Assembly: GCA_024742705.1 (NCBI GenBank)
Contig: JANSXZ010000002.1
Span: 124,001 to 188,000, forward strand
Length of the DNA stretch: 64,000 nucleotides
Reading direction: 5' to 3'
From: Paracoccaceae bacterium
GTDB lineage: Bacteria > Pseudomonadota > Alphaproteobacteria > Rhodobacterales > Rhodobacteraceae
Position numbers and translations under genes: made by a program. The notes below the pieces were generated by a model. The model saw nothing but the letters and a program-made list of their open reading frames with translations. It did not search any database and was not told where the DNA came from. This document shows positions 35,308 to 44,181 of this stretch, piece after piece (positions within the stretch are counted from its first letter, which is position 1; every line of letters begins with the position of its first letter).

Positions 35308-36246
35308 TCAGGCACGCGCCGCCCCGTAGTACAGCATACTGACATGTTCGGCCTCGGCGAAGAACAGCCAGCGTTCGGTGATCACGCCGATCCCAGCGGC
35401 CAGCACCGCAATCGCCATGAACCCGGCGTCGTAGGGGGTGAACATCGACAACACGATCAACCCCAGCGGACCGCCGAACAGACAGATCAGAACCGTCCGG
35501 CGCAACGTCAGCGCGTGCTTGCGCGCCACCGAGAACCCCATTTCACGCATCACGAAATTCGGCATGCTGTGCGGCGGGTCCAGCGGGCGCACGGTTCCCA
35601 GATGGCCAAGCCCGGTGGCCATTTCGGCCGTGTAGCGGCCCGGATCGCCATCGTTCTGCTGCCAATAGCTCAGCTTCAGAAGGCCCGCCGCGGTCAGGCT
35701 GACCAGGGCTGCAAACAGCGTCCAGACCACGGCAAATCCGGCCAGCGCCATCATCAGGCCCAAAAGCAGGGCACCGGTGCCCGAGGCCAGCGCAAGATAG
35801 ATCACCGGCACCACCGGGCGGTGCCACTGGCGAATGGTGCGCAGCGCGGCATAAATCATCCCGGTGCAATACACCGTCACCCCGGCGCCGGCGGCGGCGG
35901 CGACGCCCAGCGCCGGTGTGGCGCCAGAATCAACCCCGGCCAGCCATACCAGCCACAAAAGCCCAGCCGGAATATAGGTGACAACCGCCGCCACCGCTTC
36001 GCGCGACAGCCACGACGACCGCCATTGCGAGAAAGCGCCAAGCGCGCGCTCGGGGTGTCCCAGGTGCAGCGTCGAGGCCAACAGCCCCACGGTGATCAAC
36101 GCCAGCGCCACGGTCAGCATTGCAAAACCGATCCAGCGCCCGCCCGGCATGGCACCAAAGGCTTCGGCCAGCCCGATCCAGAACAACAGGCCATAGCCCG
36201 CGCCCGACGCGGTGGTGAACAGAATCACGGAATACGCGGGGTGCAT
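35308..36246 (-). CDS. soeC: sulfite dehydrogenase membrane subunit SoeC (DmsC/NrfD-like)
   Basis: A 312-residue membrane protein with about eight hydrophobic segments (YSVILFTTASGAGYGLLFWI at the start), of the DmsC anchor type. It holds the SoeAB complex on the inner face of the membrane and gives electrons to quinone. It starts three bases after the soeB stop. The 3' region carries MREMGFSVARKHALTLR between helices. Identification as Soe rather than a DMSO or polysulfide reductase rests on gene order next to xsc and ackA. Confidence 0.83.
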   Translation of the reverse strand: MHPAYSVILFTTASGAGYGLLFWIGLAEAFGAMPGGRWIGFAMLTVALALITVGLLASTLHLGHPERALGAFSQWRSSWLSREAVAAVVTYIPAGLLWLVWLAGVDSGATPALGVAAAAGAGVTVYCTGMIYAALRTIRQWHRPVVPVIYLALASGTGALLLGLMMALAGFAVVWTLFAALVSLTAAGLLKLSYWQQNDGDPGRYTAEMATGLGHLGTVRPLDPPHSMPNFVMREMGFSVARKHALTLRRTVLICLFGGPLGLIVLSMFTPYDAGFMAIAVLAAGIGVITERWLFFAEAEHVSMLYYGAARA

Positions 36247-36249
36247 GGC

Positions 36250-37005
36250 TCAGCCTTTCGCGCTCAGCGCCCGGTCGACCCAGGCGAACAGGTTTTCGAT
36301 GGCCGATCCGTTCGATGCCGGCACCGGCTCGGATGGTGCCGGGAGCACCTGATCGGGCGTGACGCTGTTGAACCGGGGCGGCAGATACTTGTTGACCGGC
36401 TCATAGCCGAATTCGTCGAGCAGGTTGAACCCGTCGCGGGCCGCCACATTGCGCGACACCGCGCTGTCGGGATCGCCCAGATCGCCAAAGGCGCGCGCAC
36501 CTGTCGGGCAGGCCTTGACGCAGGCCGGCACGCGATCTTCCTCGGGGATGGTTTCGTTGTAGATCCGGTCGACACACAGGGTGCATTTCTTCATGACGCC
36601 GTCGTCGTGGTCGTATTCGCGCGCGCCATAGGGGCAGGCCCATGAACACAGCTTGCAGCCTATGCAGGTGTCGGGATTGACCAGAACGATGCCGTCCTCG
36701 GCCCGCTTGTAGCTGGCGCCTGTCGGGCAAACGGTGACGCAGTCGGGCTTTTCGCAATGCAGGCACGAGCGGGGAAAATGCACGGTCTTCGACGCGGTAT
36801 CGGTCGTCACCTCATAGGCGTGGATCCGGTTCAGCCAGGCACCGGACGGATCCGCGCCATAGGGATCATGATCCGACAGGGGCGCCGAATAGCCGCCGGT
36901 GTTCCATTCCTTGCAACTGGTCGCGCAGGCCTGGCAGCCCACGCAGATGTCCAGATCGATCACCAACCCAAGCTTGACATCGGACGGTTGTGGCAGGCTG
37001 GTCAT
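36250..37005 (-). CDS. soeB: sulfite dehydrogenase iron-sulfur subunit SoeB
   Basis: A 251-residue ferredoxin-like subunit with four Cys clusters for 4Fe-4S centres: CVGCQACATSCKEW, CLHCEKPDCVTVCP, CIGCKLCSWACPYG and CTLCVDRI with CVKACPTGA. It relays electrons from the molybdenum subunit to SoeC. The start at 37005 is chosen because it has a GGAG site and gives the family N terminus (KLGLVIDLDICVGC). No Tat signal is seen, consistent with the cytoplasmic location of Soe. Confidence 0.88.
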   Translation of the reverse strand: MTSLPQPSDVKLGLVIDLDICVGCQACATSCKEWNTGGYSAPLSDHDPYGADPSGAWLNRIHAYEVTTDTASKTVHFPRSCLHCEKPDCVTVCPTGASYKRAEDGIVLVNPDTCIGCKLCSWACPYGAREYDHDDGVMKKCTLCVDRIYNETIPEEDRVPACVKACPTGARAFGDLGDPDSAVSRNVAARDGFNLLDEFGYEPVNKYLPPRFNSVTPDQVLPAPSEPVPASNGSAIENLFAWVDRALSAKG

Positions 37006-37063
37006 CGGGCATTCTCCGTTGTTGCGCGGCTTTGCGGTCTGGTGCGGTCGGGTCGCGCGGCGG

Positions 37064-39922
37064 TCATCGCGCGGGCCTCCGGAAGTCCGTGCCATAGGCC
37101 AGGCGGGTCGGGGACGGCGCCTGCCCGCCGGTGCCCAGCGGTTCAAAGAACGGTTCTGTCGCGCCGGCGCCGTCGGCCTTGGCGATGGCGACCCGAAGAT
37201 CGAACCACGCGGCCTGCCCGGTGATTGGGTCCGAGTTCGAATACCGGTAGCCGCCGCCGCCCTTTGGCAGCAGTTCCGAGATCAGGTGGTTCAGCAGGAA
37301 CCCCCGATTGCTCTCGGGGGCGTCGTCATCCAGACCCCAGGCGCCGCGGCGCTTGCCGATGGCGTTCCATGTCCAGACCGTATCGCGGTTGACACCGTCC
37401 ATCAGCCGCACCTGGCATTTGACGCGACCCAGGTGCGACGACAGCCACACCCAATCGTCATCCGCGACGCCGGCGCTTTCGCCCAGGTCACGGTGAATGT
37501 ACAGGCGGTTTTCGGCAGTGATCTGGCGCAGCCATGCGTTCTGCGATCCCCAAGAATGATACATGTGCATCGGGCGCTGGGTGATCGCGTGCAGCGGAAA
37601 GGCCGTCTCGTCGATCATCGTGCCTTCAAATGGCGGATACCACATCGGAAGCGGATCGAAGGCCCGCAGGATCCGGTCGCGCGCACGTTCGGGCGGGCAC
37701 CTGTCGCCGTGGCCCTGCGCGGCCAGCCGGAACCTCTGGACCGGCTCGCAATACAGCTGAAACACCGTCGGGTCGGGCGAAAGGCGGATGCCACGTTCGA
37801 TTGCCCAATCCAGATAGCCTCGGTTGGCATGTTTGAAATAGGCATGTTCGGGCGCGATGTGATGCCCGAAGAACGCGCCGTTCTCGATGTAACGGTCCAG
37901 CTGTTCGGGGTTGGGCGCGCCCACGCCCACCTGATCGCCGTCGGGGCCACGCCATCCCGCCAGCGGTCCGATGCCGGGCTTGCGCTGGTGGTTGACGATG
38001 TAGTCCGCATAGCCGCCGGGAAACTTCGGGCTGCCGTCCGCATTGCAAAAGGCGGGAAACTTCAGCCGCGCGCCCAGGTCGATCAGAACCTCCTGAAACC
38101 CGCGCACGTCACGGTCGGGCTGGACCACCGGATGCCGGATGCTGTCGGCCACCATGTCCGGCTCGGAAATCGGGCGATCCAGCAGCGATATGCAGTCGTA
38201 CCGCTCCAGATAGGTGGTATCCGGCAGGATCAGGTCGGCGAAAGGAACGGTTTCCGAATAATATGCGTCCGAATAGATGATCTTTGGGATCACATATTCG
38301 CCGCTCTCGTCCGTCGCCGTCAGCGCATCCAAGGTGCCCCCGACATTCATCGACGAATTCCACGCCATATTGGCCATGTACATGAACAACACGTCGATTC
38401 CGTAGGGGTCCTTCTTGGCCGCGTTGTTGATGACCATATGCATCAATCCGTGCGCCGACATCGGCGCGTCCCACGAAAAACCCTTGTCCAGACGCGACGG
38501 GTTGCCGTCACCGTCCAGCAACAGATGATGCGGACCGTGCGGAAATCCCAGGTGCGGCCCGCCCAGAGGCATCTCGGGCTTGATGTCCTGCAACGCGCCA
38601 TGCGGCAACAGGTTGGGCGGTGTCTGCTTGGGATAGGGCGGCTTGTACCGAAAACCGCCGGGGCAATCGATGGTGCCCAAAAGGATTTGAAGAATATGGA
38701 TCATCCGGCAGGTCTGAAACCCATTGGAATGGGCGCTGATGCCGCGCATCGCATGCATCGAAACCGGGCGGCCGATCATCTTTTCGTGCCGGCGCCCGGC
38801 CCAGTCGGTCCAGGGCTGGTCCAGCACGATTTCTTCCTTGAACGCCACATGCGCGATTTCCGCCGCCAGCCGCCGCACCTGCTCGGCCGGCACGCCGGTC
38901 TGCGCGGCAACGGTTTCGGGCGCATACTCCGTGCCCAGATATCGTTCCGCCATCAATTCGAACACCGGCCGCGCCTTGCGGCCGTCGGGCAGCGTCCGGG
39001 TTCCGCTCAGCGCGGGCGAAGGCGCCACACTGGCCCCGTTGCCCAGACGGTCTGTGGTGGTGTCCCAGACATAGGGGTTGCCGTCGCCGTCGCGCGCGAA
39101 CAATCCGTCATCCGCCGCACCGGGGTCGTCAATGACCAGCCAGGGCGCGTTGGTGTAGCGGATCAGATAGTCCAGATCGATCTGCCGGGTCCGGAACAGC
39201 TCGTGGATCAGCGCCCCGACGAACAGGCCGTCGGTGCCCGGCCGGATGCCCACCCATTCGTCGGCGACGGCATTGTATCCCGTGCGCACCGGATTGACCG
39301 ACACCACCTTCGCTCCGCGGTTCTTGAGTTTGCCGATGCCGATCTTGATCGGGTTGCTGGCGTGATCCTCGGCAACGCCGAACAGGATGAAATACTTTGT
39401 CCGGTCCCAATCGGGATCGCCGAACTCCCAGAATGCGCCACCAAAGGTGTAAAGGCCGCCGGCGGCCATGTTCACCGAACAAAACCCGCCATGCGCCGCG
39501 AAATTCGGGGTGCCGAACTGCATCGCCCACAGCCCGGTCAGCGACTGGCTCTGGTCGCGTCCGGTGAAAAACGCCAGCTTTTTCGGGTCGCGCTTACGCA
39601 CTTCGCCCAGCCAGCCGCCGGCGATCTCCAGCGCCTCGTCCCAGCTGATCTTCTCGAACTGTCCCGATCCGCGCGGACCCACGCGCTTCATCGGCGCGGT
39701 CAGACGGGCCGGTGAATAATGCTGCATGATTCCGGCGCTGCCCTTGCCACACAGCACGCCCTTGTTGACCGGGTGATCGCGGTTGCCCTCGATGTATCGC
39801 ACCTTGCCGTCGCGCAGGTGCACGTTGATGCCACATCGGCAGGCGCACATATAGCAGGTGGTCTGCTTCATCTCGTCGCCGACCGGATCGTTCAGCGCCA
39901 CCTTGGGTTCGCTCTGGCTCAT
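37064..39922 (-). CDS. soeA: sulfite dehydrogenase molybdopterin subunit SoeA
   Basis: A 952-residue DMSO-reductase-superfamily enzyme. The N-terminal 4Fe-4S site is CYMCACRCGINV with GVLCGKG downstream. HGGFCSVNMAAGG holds a Cys in the place of the Mo ligand, as in PsrA/PhsA relatives. No Tat signal precedes it, so it is cytoplasmic. SoeABC oxidises sulfite to sulfate in the cytoplasm and passes electrons to the quinone pool; here the sulfite would come from Xsc. ATG overlaps the ackA stop (ATGA), and soeB follows after 58 bases. Formate dehydrogenase or polysulfide reductase are the alternatives, made less likely by context. Confidence 0.85.
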   Translation of the reverse strand: MSQSEPKVALNDPVGDEMKQTTCYMCACRCGINVHLRDGKVRYIEGNRDHPVNKGVLCGKGSAGIMQHYSPARLTAPMKRVGPRGSGQFEKISWDEALEIAGGWLGEVRKRDPKKLAFFTGRDQSQSLTGLWAMQFGTPNFAAHGGFCSVNMAAGGLYTFGGAFWEFGDPDWDRTKYFILFGVAEDHASNPIKIGIGKLKNRGAKVVSVNPVRTGYNAVADEWVGIRPGTDGLFVGALIHELFRTRQIDLDYLIRYTNAPWLVIDDPGAADDGLFARDGDGNPYVWDTTTDRLGNGASVAPSPALSGTRTLPDGRKARPVFELMAERYLGTEYAPETVAAQTGVPAEQVRRLAAEIAHVAFKEEIVLDQPWTDWAGRRHEKMIGRPVSMHAMRGISAHSNGFQTCRMIHILQILLGTIDCPGGFRYKPPYPKQTPPNLLPHGALQDIKPEMPLGGPHLGFPHGPHHLLLDGDGNPSRLDKGFSWDAPMSAHGLMHMVINNAAKKDPYGIDVLFMYMANMAWNSSMNVGGTLDALTATDESGEYVIPKIIYSDAYYSETVPFADLILPDTTYLERYDCISLLDRPISEPDMVADSIRHPVVQPDRDVRGFQEVLIDLGARLKFPAFCNADGSPKFPGGYADYIVNHQRKPGIGPLAGWRGPDGDQVGVGAPNPEQLDRYIENGAFFGHHIAPEHAYFKHANRGYLDWAIERGIRLSPDPTVFQLYCEPVQRFRLAAQGHGDRCPPERARDRILRAFDPLPMWYPPFEGTMIDETAFPLHAITQRPMHMYHSWGSQNAWLRQITAENRLYIHRDLGESAGVADDDWVWLSSHLGRVKCQVRLMDGVNRDTVWTWNAIGKRRGAWGLDDDAPESNRGFLLNHLISELLPKGGGGYRYSNSDPITGQAAWFDLRVAIAKADGAGATEPFFEPLGTGGQAPSPTRLAYGTDFRRPAR

Positions 39923-41088
39923 GGGTCCGTCTCCTCCTCCGGGTCCGAATGCACCAGAACGCGGCGCGCCTCCCGGGCTATCGTGGCTTCTTCGCGCGCC
40001 GGCACCACCCAGGCGGTGACATCCGACCCGTCGCGATGCAGCGCAAGCGCGTTGCGATCGTTCGCGGCCATGTCCGCCGACAACCCGGTCCAGCCCAGGC
40101 CGCGCAGGATGTAAGCCCGTACATTTGCCGAGTTTTCACCGATCCCGCCGGTAAAAGCAATCGAATCGATGCCCTGCATCGCCGAAATCATGGATCCCGC
40201 ATGGCGCAGCGTCCAATAGCAGAAATGCCGGATGGCAAAGGCCGCTTCCGGCGCGTCGCTGGCATCCAGCGCGCGCATGTCCGACCCGATGCCCGACAGG
40301 CCCAGCAGGCCCGATTCGTGATTGAGGATCCGCGATGCCCTGTCGATGCCCACCTCGCCCGCCAGGCGCAGAACCGCGTTGCCGTCTATGCCGCCGGCGC
40401 GGGTGCCCATTGTCAGCCCGTCCAGCGGGGAATATCCCATCGTGGTGGCGACCGAACACCCGTCGACAATCGCGCAGAGACTTGCGCCGTTGCCCAGATG
40501 ACAGGCCAGCAACCGGCGCGGCAGCGGCCTGCCGGACAGCGCCGGCAGATCGCGCACCAGGCCCGAATACGAGATTCCGTGAAACCCGTAGCGCCGCAGG
40601 CCCAGCGTCTCGGCCTCGGGCGGCAAGGCATAGCGCTGCGCCTCGTCGGGGGCGGTGGCGTGAAACGCGGTATCGAACGACACCGTCTGCGGCAGTCCGG
40701 GCGCGACGGCGGCCACCGCCATGATCGCGGCAAGGTTGTGCGGGTTGTGAAGCGGCGCCAGCGGCGAACAGGCCGCGATGCGCGACAGAGTTGCCGGCGT
40801 CACCCGCGACGGGCGCGTCAGATCGGGGCCACCATGCACGACGCGGTGTGCAGCTGCCGACAGGTCAGAGACCTGGACGCCCCGCGCCGCCAGCGCCGCG
40901 AGAATGGCGCCCATCGCCGCGCGGTGGTCGGGCAGGGCCGGGCAGAGCGTGGTATCTCCGATGCGCAGGCTTGCGGCCTCCGATCCGATCTCGGCGGCCG
41001 CGCCCGATGTGATCTCGGAACCGTCCGCGCCGAACAGCGCGAATTTGACCGACGACGACCCGGCGTTGAGAACCAGTATATCGCCCAC
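39919..41088 (-). CDS. ackA: acetate kinase
   Basis: A 389-residue ASKHA-fold kinase: N terminus ILVLNAGSSSVKFALF, then VVHGGPDL, the acetate/phosphate signature YGFHGISYSGLVRDL, HLGNGASLCAI, and GGIGENSANVRAYIL near the C terminus. Acetyl phosphate from Xsc would be converted to acetate with ATP formation. Most roseobacter xsc genes I know pair with pta; here ackA is directly downstream by 16 bases, so energy conservation by substrate-level phosphorylation is expected. Confidence 0.94.
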   Translation of the reverse strand: MGDILVLNAGSSSVKFALFGADGSEITSGAAAEIGSEAASLRIGDTTLCPALPDHRAAMGAILAALAARGVQVSDLSAAAHRVVHGGPDLTRPSRVTPATLSRIAACSPLAPLHNPHNLAAIMAVAAVAPGLPQTVSFDTAFHATAPDEAQRYALPPEAETLGLRRYGFHGISYSGLVRDLPALSGRPLPRRLLACHLGNGASLCAIVDGCSVATTMGYSPLDGLTMGTRAGGIDGNAVLRLAGEVGIDRASRILNHESGLLGLSGIGSDMRALDASDAPEAAFAIRHFCYWTLRHAGSMISAMQGIDSIAFTGGIGENSANVRAYILRGLGWTGLSADMAANDRNALALHRDGSDVTAWVVPAREEATIAREARRVLVHSDPEEETDP

Positions 41089-41104
41089 CCCGGCCGCCGT
41101 TGCT

Positions 41105-42886
41105 TCAGACGCGCGGGGTTTGCGGCACGAAATCCCCGCGCGACACGCCGGCCACCGACACCGGCGCCTTCATCGCATCGCGGCGGAACGGTTCGCCCAG
41201 CTCCTGGTTCAGGATCACCTCGAGGAAGGTGGTCACGCCGTCTTCCATCTGCTCCTTGACCGCGGTGCGCAGCGCCTGGGTCAGCTCGTCCATGCCGCGC
41301 ACCTGCACGCCCTTGAGGCCACAGGCCCGCGCGACTTCGGCGTAATTGACACCCAGATTCAGTTCGGTCCCGACGAAGTTGTCGTCGAACCACAGGGTTG
41401 TGTTGCGCTTTTCCGCGCCCCATTGGTAGTTGCGGAAAATCACCATCGTGATCGGGGGCCAGTCGTTGCGACCGCAGGCTGTCATTTCATTCATCGAGAT
41501 GCCAAAGGCGCCATCTCCGGCAAAACCGACGACCGGCACGTCCGGGCACCCGATCTTGGCCCCCAGGATGGACGGAAGGCCATAGCCACAGGGGCCGAAC
41601 AGGCCGGGCGCCAGGTATTTGCGGCCTGCCGGAAACGAAGGATATGCGTTGCCGATGGCACAGTTGTTGCCGATGTCGCTGCTGATGATCGCATCTTCGG
41701 GCAGCGCCGACTGAATCGCGCGCCAGGCCATGCGCGGGCTCATCCGGTCGGGGTCGCGCTGGCGGGCGCGTTCGTTCCAGGTGATGCCGGGATCGTCGTC
41801 TTCGTGATCCATCGCCGACAGCTGTTGCGCCCAGGTGGATTTCGCCAGCGCGATGGCGTTTTCACGATCCTTGCGCCCGGTATCGCCGGCGGTATCCGCA
41901 AGATGCGTCAGAAGCTGTTCGGCCACCTTGCGCGCGTCGCCCTGAATGCCGACATCCACCTTCTTGGTCAGGCCGATGCGATCAGCGTTGATATCGACCT
42001 GGATCAGCTTGGCATTCGCCGGCCAGTATTCCGTCTGGTAGGCGGGCAGCGACGAAAACGGGTTCAGACGGGTGCCCAGCGCCAGAACGACATCCGCGCG
42101 CGAGATCATCTCCATTCCCGCCTTGGACCCGTTGTATCCCAACGGCCCGCAGAACAGTGGGTGGCCACCGGGAAAGGCATCGTTGTGCTGATAGTTGCAG
42201 CAGGCCGGCGCCGAAAGCCGTTCGGCCAGGCGCACCGAAGCGTCGATGCCGCCCGCAAGAACAACGCCCGCACCGTTCAGGATCACCGGGAACGACGCCT
42301 TCGAAAGCAGATCGGCCGCCGCCTTCACCGCTTCGGGATCGCCCGACGGATGTTCGATGCGCACGATCTGCGGCAGTTCGATATCGATGACCTGGGTCCA
42401 GTAGTCGCGCGGCACGTTGATCTGGGCCGGGGCCGATCCGCGGAACGCCTTCAGAATGACGCGGTTCAGCACCTCGGCGATGCGGCTGGGGTCACGCACC
42501 TCTTCTTGGTAGCAGACGCAATCGGCAAACAGGTTCATCTGCTGCATTTCCTGGAAACCGCCCTGGCCGATCGTCTTGTTTGCCGCCTGCGGCGTCACCA
42601 GAAGCAGCGGCGTGTGGTTCCAGTAGGCGGTCATGATCGGGGTGACGAAGTTGGTGATGCCCGGACCGTTCTGGGCGATGGCCATGCTCATCTTGCCGGT
42701 TGCGCGGGTATAGCCGTCGGCGCTCATCCCCGCGTTGCACTCGTGCGCGCAGTCCCAGAAGGTGATGCCAGCCTGCGGAAACAGATCCGAAACCGGCATC
42801 ATCGCCGACCCGATGATCCCAAAGGCATGTTCGATGCCATGCATTTGCAGCACTTTGATGAATGCTTCTTCGGTGGTCATCTTCAT
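41105..42886 (-). CDS. xsc: sulfoacetaldehyde acetyltransferase Xsc
   Basis: A 593-residue thiamine-diphosphate enzyme that splits sulfoacetaldehyde with phosphate into acetyl phosphate and sulfite. The N terminus TTEEAFIKVLQMHGIEHAFG and IIGSAMMPVSDLFP, plus WDCAHECNAGMSADGYTRATG with the catalytic Glu, are diagnostic of Xsc and not of acetolactate synthase. The ThDP site is GFAGDGAFGISMNEM followed by FRNYQWGAEKRN. The start has an AAGGA site. It heads a closely spaced run of nine minus-strand genes and is divergent from an aminotransferase gene. Confidence 0.95.
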   Translation of the reverse strand: MKMTTEEAFIKVLQMHGIEHAFGIIGSAMMPVSDLFPQAGITFWDCAHECNAGMSADGYTRATGKMSMAIAQNGPGITNFVTPIMTAYWNHTPLLLVTPQAANKTIGQGGFQEMQQMNLFADCVCYQEEVRDPSRIAEVLNRVILKAFRGSAPAQINVPRDYWTQVIDIELPQIVRIEHPSGDPEAVKAAADLLSKASFPVILNGAGVVLAGGIDASVRLAERLSAPACCNYQHNDAFPGGHPLFCGPLGYNGSKAGMEMISRADVVLALGTRLNPFSSLPAYQTEYWPANAKLIQVDINADRIGLTKKVDVGIQGDARKVAEQLLTHLADTAGDTGRKDRENAIALAKSTWAQQLSAMDHEDDDPGITWNERARQRDPDRMSPRMAWRAIQSALPEDAIISSDIGNNCAIGNAYPSFPAGRKYLAPGLFGPCGYGLPSILGAKIGCPDVPVVGFAGDGAFGISMNEMTACGRNDWPPITMVIFRNYQWGAEKRNTTLWFDDNFVGTELNLGVNYAEVARACGLKGVQVRGMDELTQALRTAVKEQMEDGVTTFLEVILNQELGEPFRRDAMKAPVSVAGVSRGDFVPQTPRV

Positions 42887-42972
42887 CGTCGGATCCTTGT
42901 CGGTTGAACAGTTTCTGCGCCGCTTGCCGCCGGCACGACAGGCCCCTTATTGCGGCCAATGCGCAGCGCGCG

Positions 42973-43005
42973 TTAGGGCCAGATTTTACAGCCTTTTCAG
43001 TCCAG
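42973..43005 (-). promoter_or_regulatory. two TauR-box-like direct repeats upstream of xsc
   Basis: Read on the minus strand, CTGGACTGAA (43005-42996) and CTGGCCCTAA (42982-42973) lie 23 bases apart, start to start, roughly two helical turns. The TauR (MocR/GntR) box known to me from Rhodobacter is CTGGAC(T/C)TAA as direct repeats; each copy here has one or two mismatches. A -10-like TAAAAT lies between them, with TTGATC sixteen bases upstream of it. They are about 90-120 bases from the xsc start. Confidence 0.5.
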
Positions 43006-43024
43006 ATCAATGGCTGTGCCCGCC

Positions 43025-43080
43025 GGGGCAGCGCACGGGGGCGGCACACGGGGGCAGCGCACGGGGGCAGCGCACGGGGG
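43025..43080 (+). repeat. 13-base tandem repeat with five G-runs
   Basis: Units of GGGGG plus an eight-base spacer (mostly CAGCGCAC, once CGGCACAC) repeat four times, with a GGGG run at the start. Five G-runs with eight-base loops could form a G-quadruplex. It lies between the TauR-like boxes and the aminotransferase gene. Confidence 0.85.
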
Positions 43081-43140
43081 CGAAAGAAAGACCGCGGCGC
43101 CAAACAGTGATACTGAGGCCCCGGCCAAAGAAGAGAATCA

Positions 43141-44181
43141 ATGATGCACGCCGAAACACCCACCATCACGGAACAGCCCGCGCGGCTGGCCGCCAACGAA
43201 AACCCGTTTGGCGCATCGCCTGTCGCGCTGCGGGCGGCACAGGCCGCGCTGGCCGATGCGGGCCGCTATCCGGCACAGACCGATGCAGACCTGCGCGCCG
43301 CGCTGGCGGCCCATTGGGGCCGGGGCATCACGCCCGACCACCTGTTTTCGGCCAATGGCGGGGTCGAGGTTCTGTCGCTGATCGAAGACGCCATGATCCG
43401 TCCGGGTGAACGCGCGGTGATCTGCCCGCCATGTTTCGGCCCCTATGGCGCATCGCTGGGCGCCAAGGGCGTGGCCGTCGATCCGGTTCCGCTGAAAGGC
43501 GCGGATTACACCGTGGATGTGGCCGGCATACACGCCGCCATCACCGACGAAACGCGCCTCGTCTACCTTTGCAACCCCAACAACCCCACCGGCACCTGGT
43601 TCGGCCAGGACGTGCTGAACGCGGTGCTGGACGGGCTGCCCGAAAATGTCACGGTGATCTATGATTCGGTCTACTGGCATTTCGCCACCCATGATCCCGT
43701 GCCCGATGCCTGCGTCGAAATCGTGGCCGGGCGGAATGTCGTTGCTGTGCACAGTTTTTCCAAGGGATATGGCCTTGCCGGAATGCGCATCGGATACGGC
43801 ATGGCCCGGCCCGACCTGATTGACCGGATCGCCCGCCGCAAGCGCAGCTTTCACCTGAACGGCGCGGCGCTTGCAGGGGCCAAGGCGGCGCTGACCGATA
43901 CCGGGCATCTGGCGCGCACGGTGGCGAACAACACCGCCGAACGCGCCCGGCTGACCCGGGCGCTGACAACGCTGGGTCTGCGCGTTACGCCATCGCAGGG
44001 GAACTTCGTGATGTTCGCCTGCCCCGGTCCGGATGACGCCCGCACCCTGTGCGACAGGCTGGCCAGGCATCAGGTTCAGGTGCGCCCCGCTTTTGATCTG
44101 CCGCATCACATCCGCGCCACCGTCGGGTTGCCCGCCGAGAACGACCGGTTGATCGCCGCGCTGTCAGAGGCCCGGCCATGA
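43141..44181 (+). CDS. PLP-dependent aminotransferase, class I/II, HisC-like
   Basis: A 346-residue fold-type I aminotransferase. PLP Lys is K208 in VHSFSKGYGLAGMRIGYG, with N148 (CNPNNPTGTW) and D175 (IYDSVYWHF). The DSVY motif differs from the DEAY of classical HisC. No histidine-biosynthesis gene is near, so HisC function is doubtful. The ThDP enzyme overlaps it by four bases; together they resemble a transaminase plus 2-oxo-acid decarboxylase pair. I infer a role in supplying an aldehyde such as sulfoacetaldehyde to the divergent Xsc. Start may be either of two ATGs (43141 or 43144). Confidence 0.85.
   Translation: MMHAETPTITEQPARLAANENPFGASPVALRAAQAALADAGRYPAQTDADLRAALAAHWGRGITPDHLFSANGGVEVLSLIEDAMIRPGERAVICPPCFGPYGASLGAKGVAVDPVPLKGADYTVDVAGIHAAITDETRLVYLCNPNNPTGTWFGQDVLNAVLDGLPENVTVIYDSVYWHFATHDPVPDACVEIVAGRNVVAVHSFSKGYGLAGMRIGYGMARPDLIDRIARRKRSFHLNGAALAGAKAALTDTGHLARTVANNTAERARLTRALTTLGLRVTPSQGNFVMFACPGPDDARTLCDRLARHQVQVRPAFDLPHHIRATVGLPAENDRLIAALSEARP

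Noticed and set aside
37064-39922. Formate dehydrogenase or periplasmic nitrate reductase
   Set aside because: No Tat signal, no selenocysteine codon, and partner subunits and neighbours fit SoeABC better.
41105-42886. Acetolactate synthase large subunit
   Set aside because: The N-terminal segments and the WDCAHECNAG region are those of Xsc, and ackA/soe are adjacent.
43025-43080. CRISPR array
   Set aside because: Units are 13 bases with near-identical spacers; it is a simple tandem repeat and has no cas genes near.
43141-44181. hisC of histidine biosynthesis, or a MocR/TauR regulator
   Set aside because: No histidine genes nearby and an atypical DSVY motif; no N-terminal GntR helix-turn-helix, so it is not a MocR regulator.
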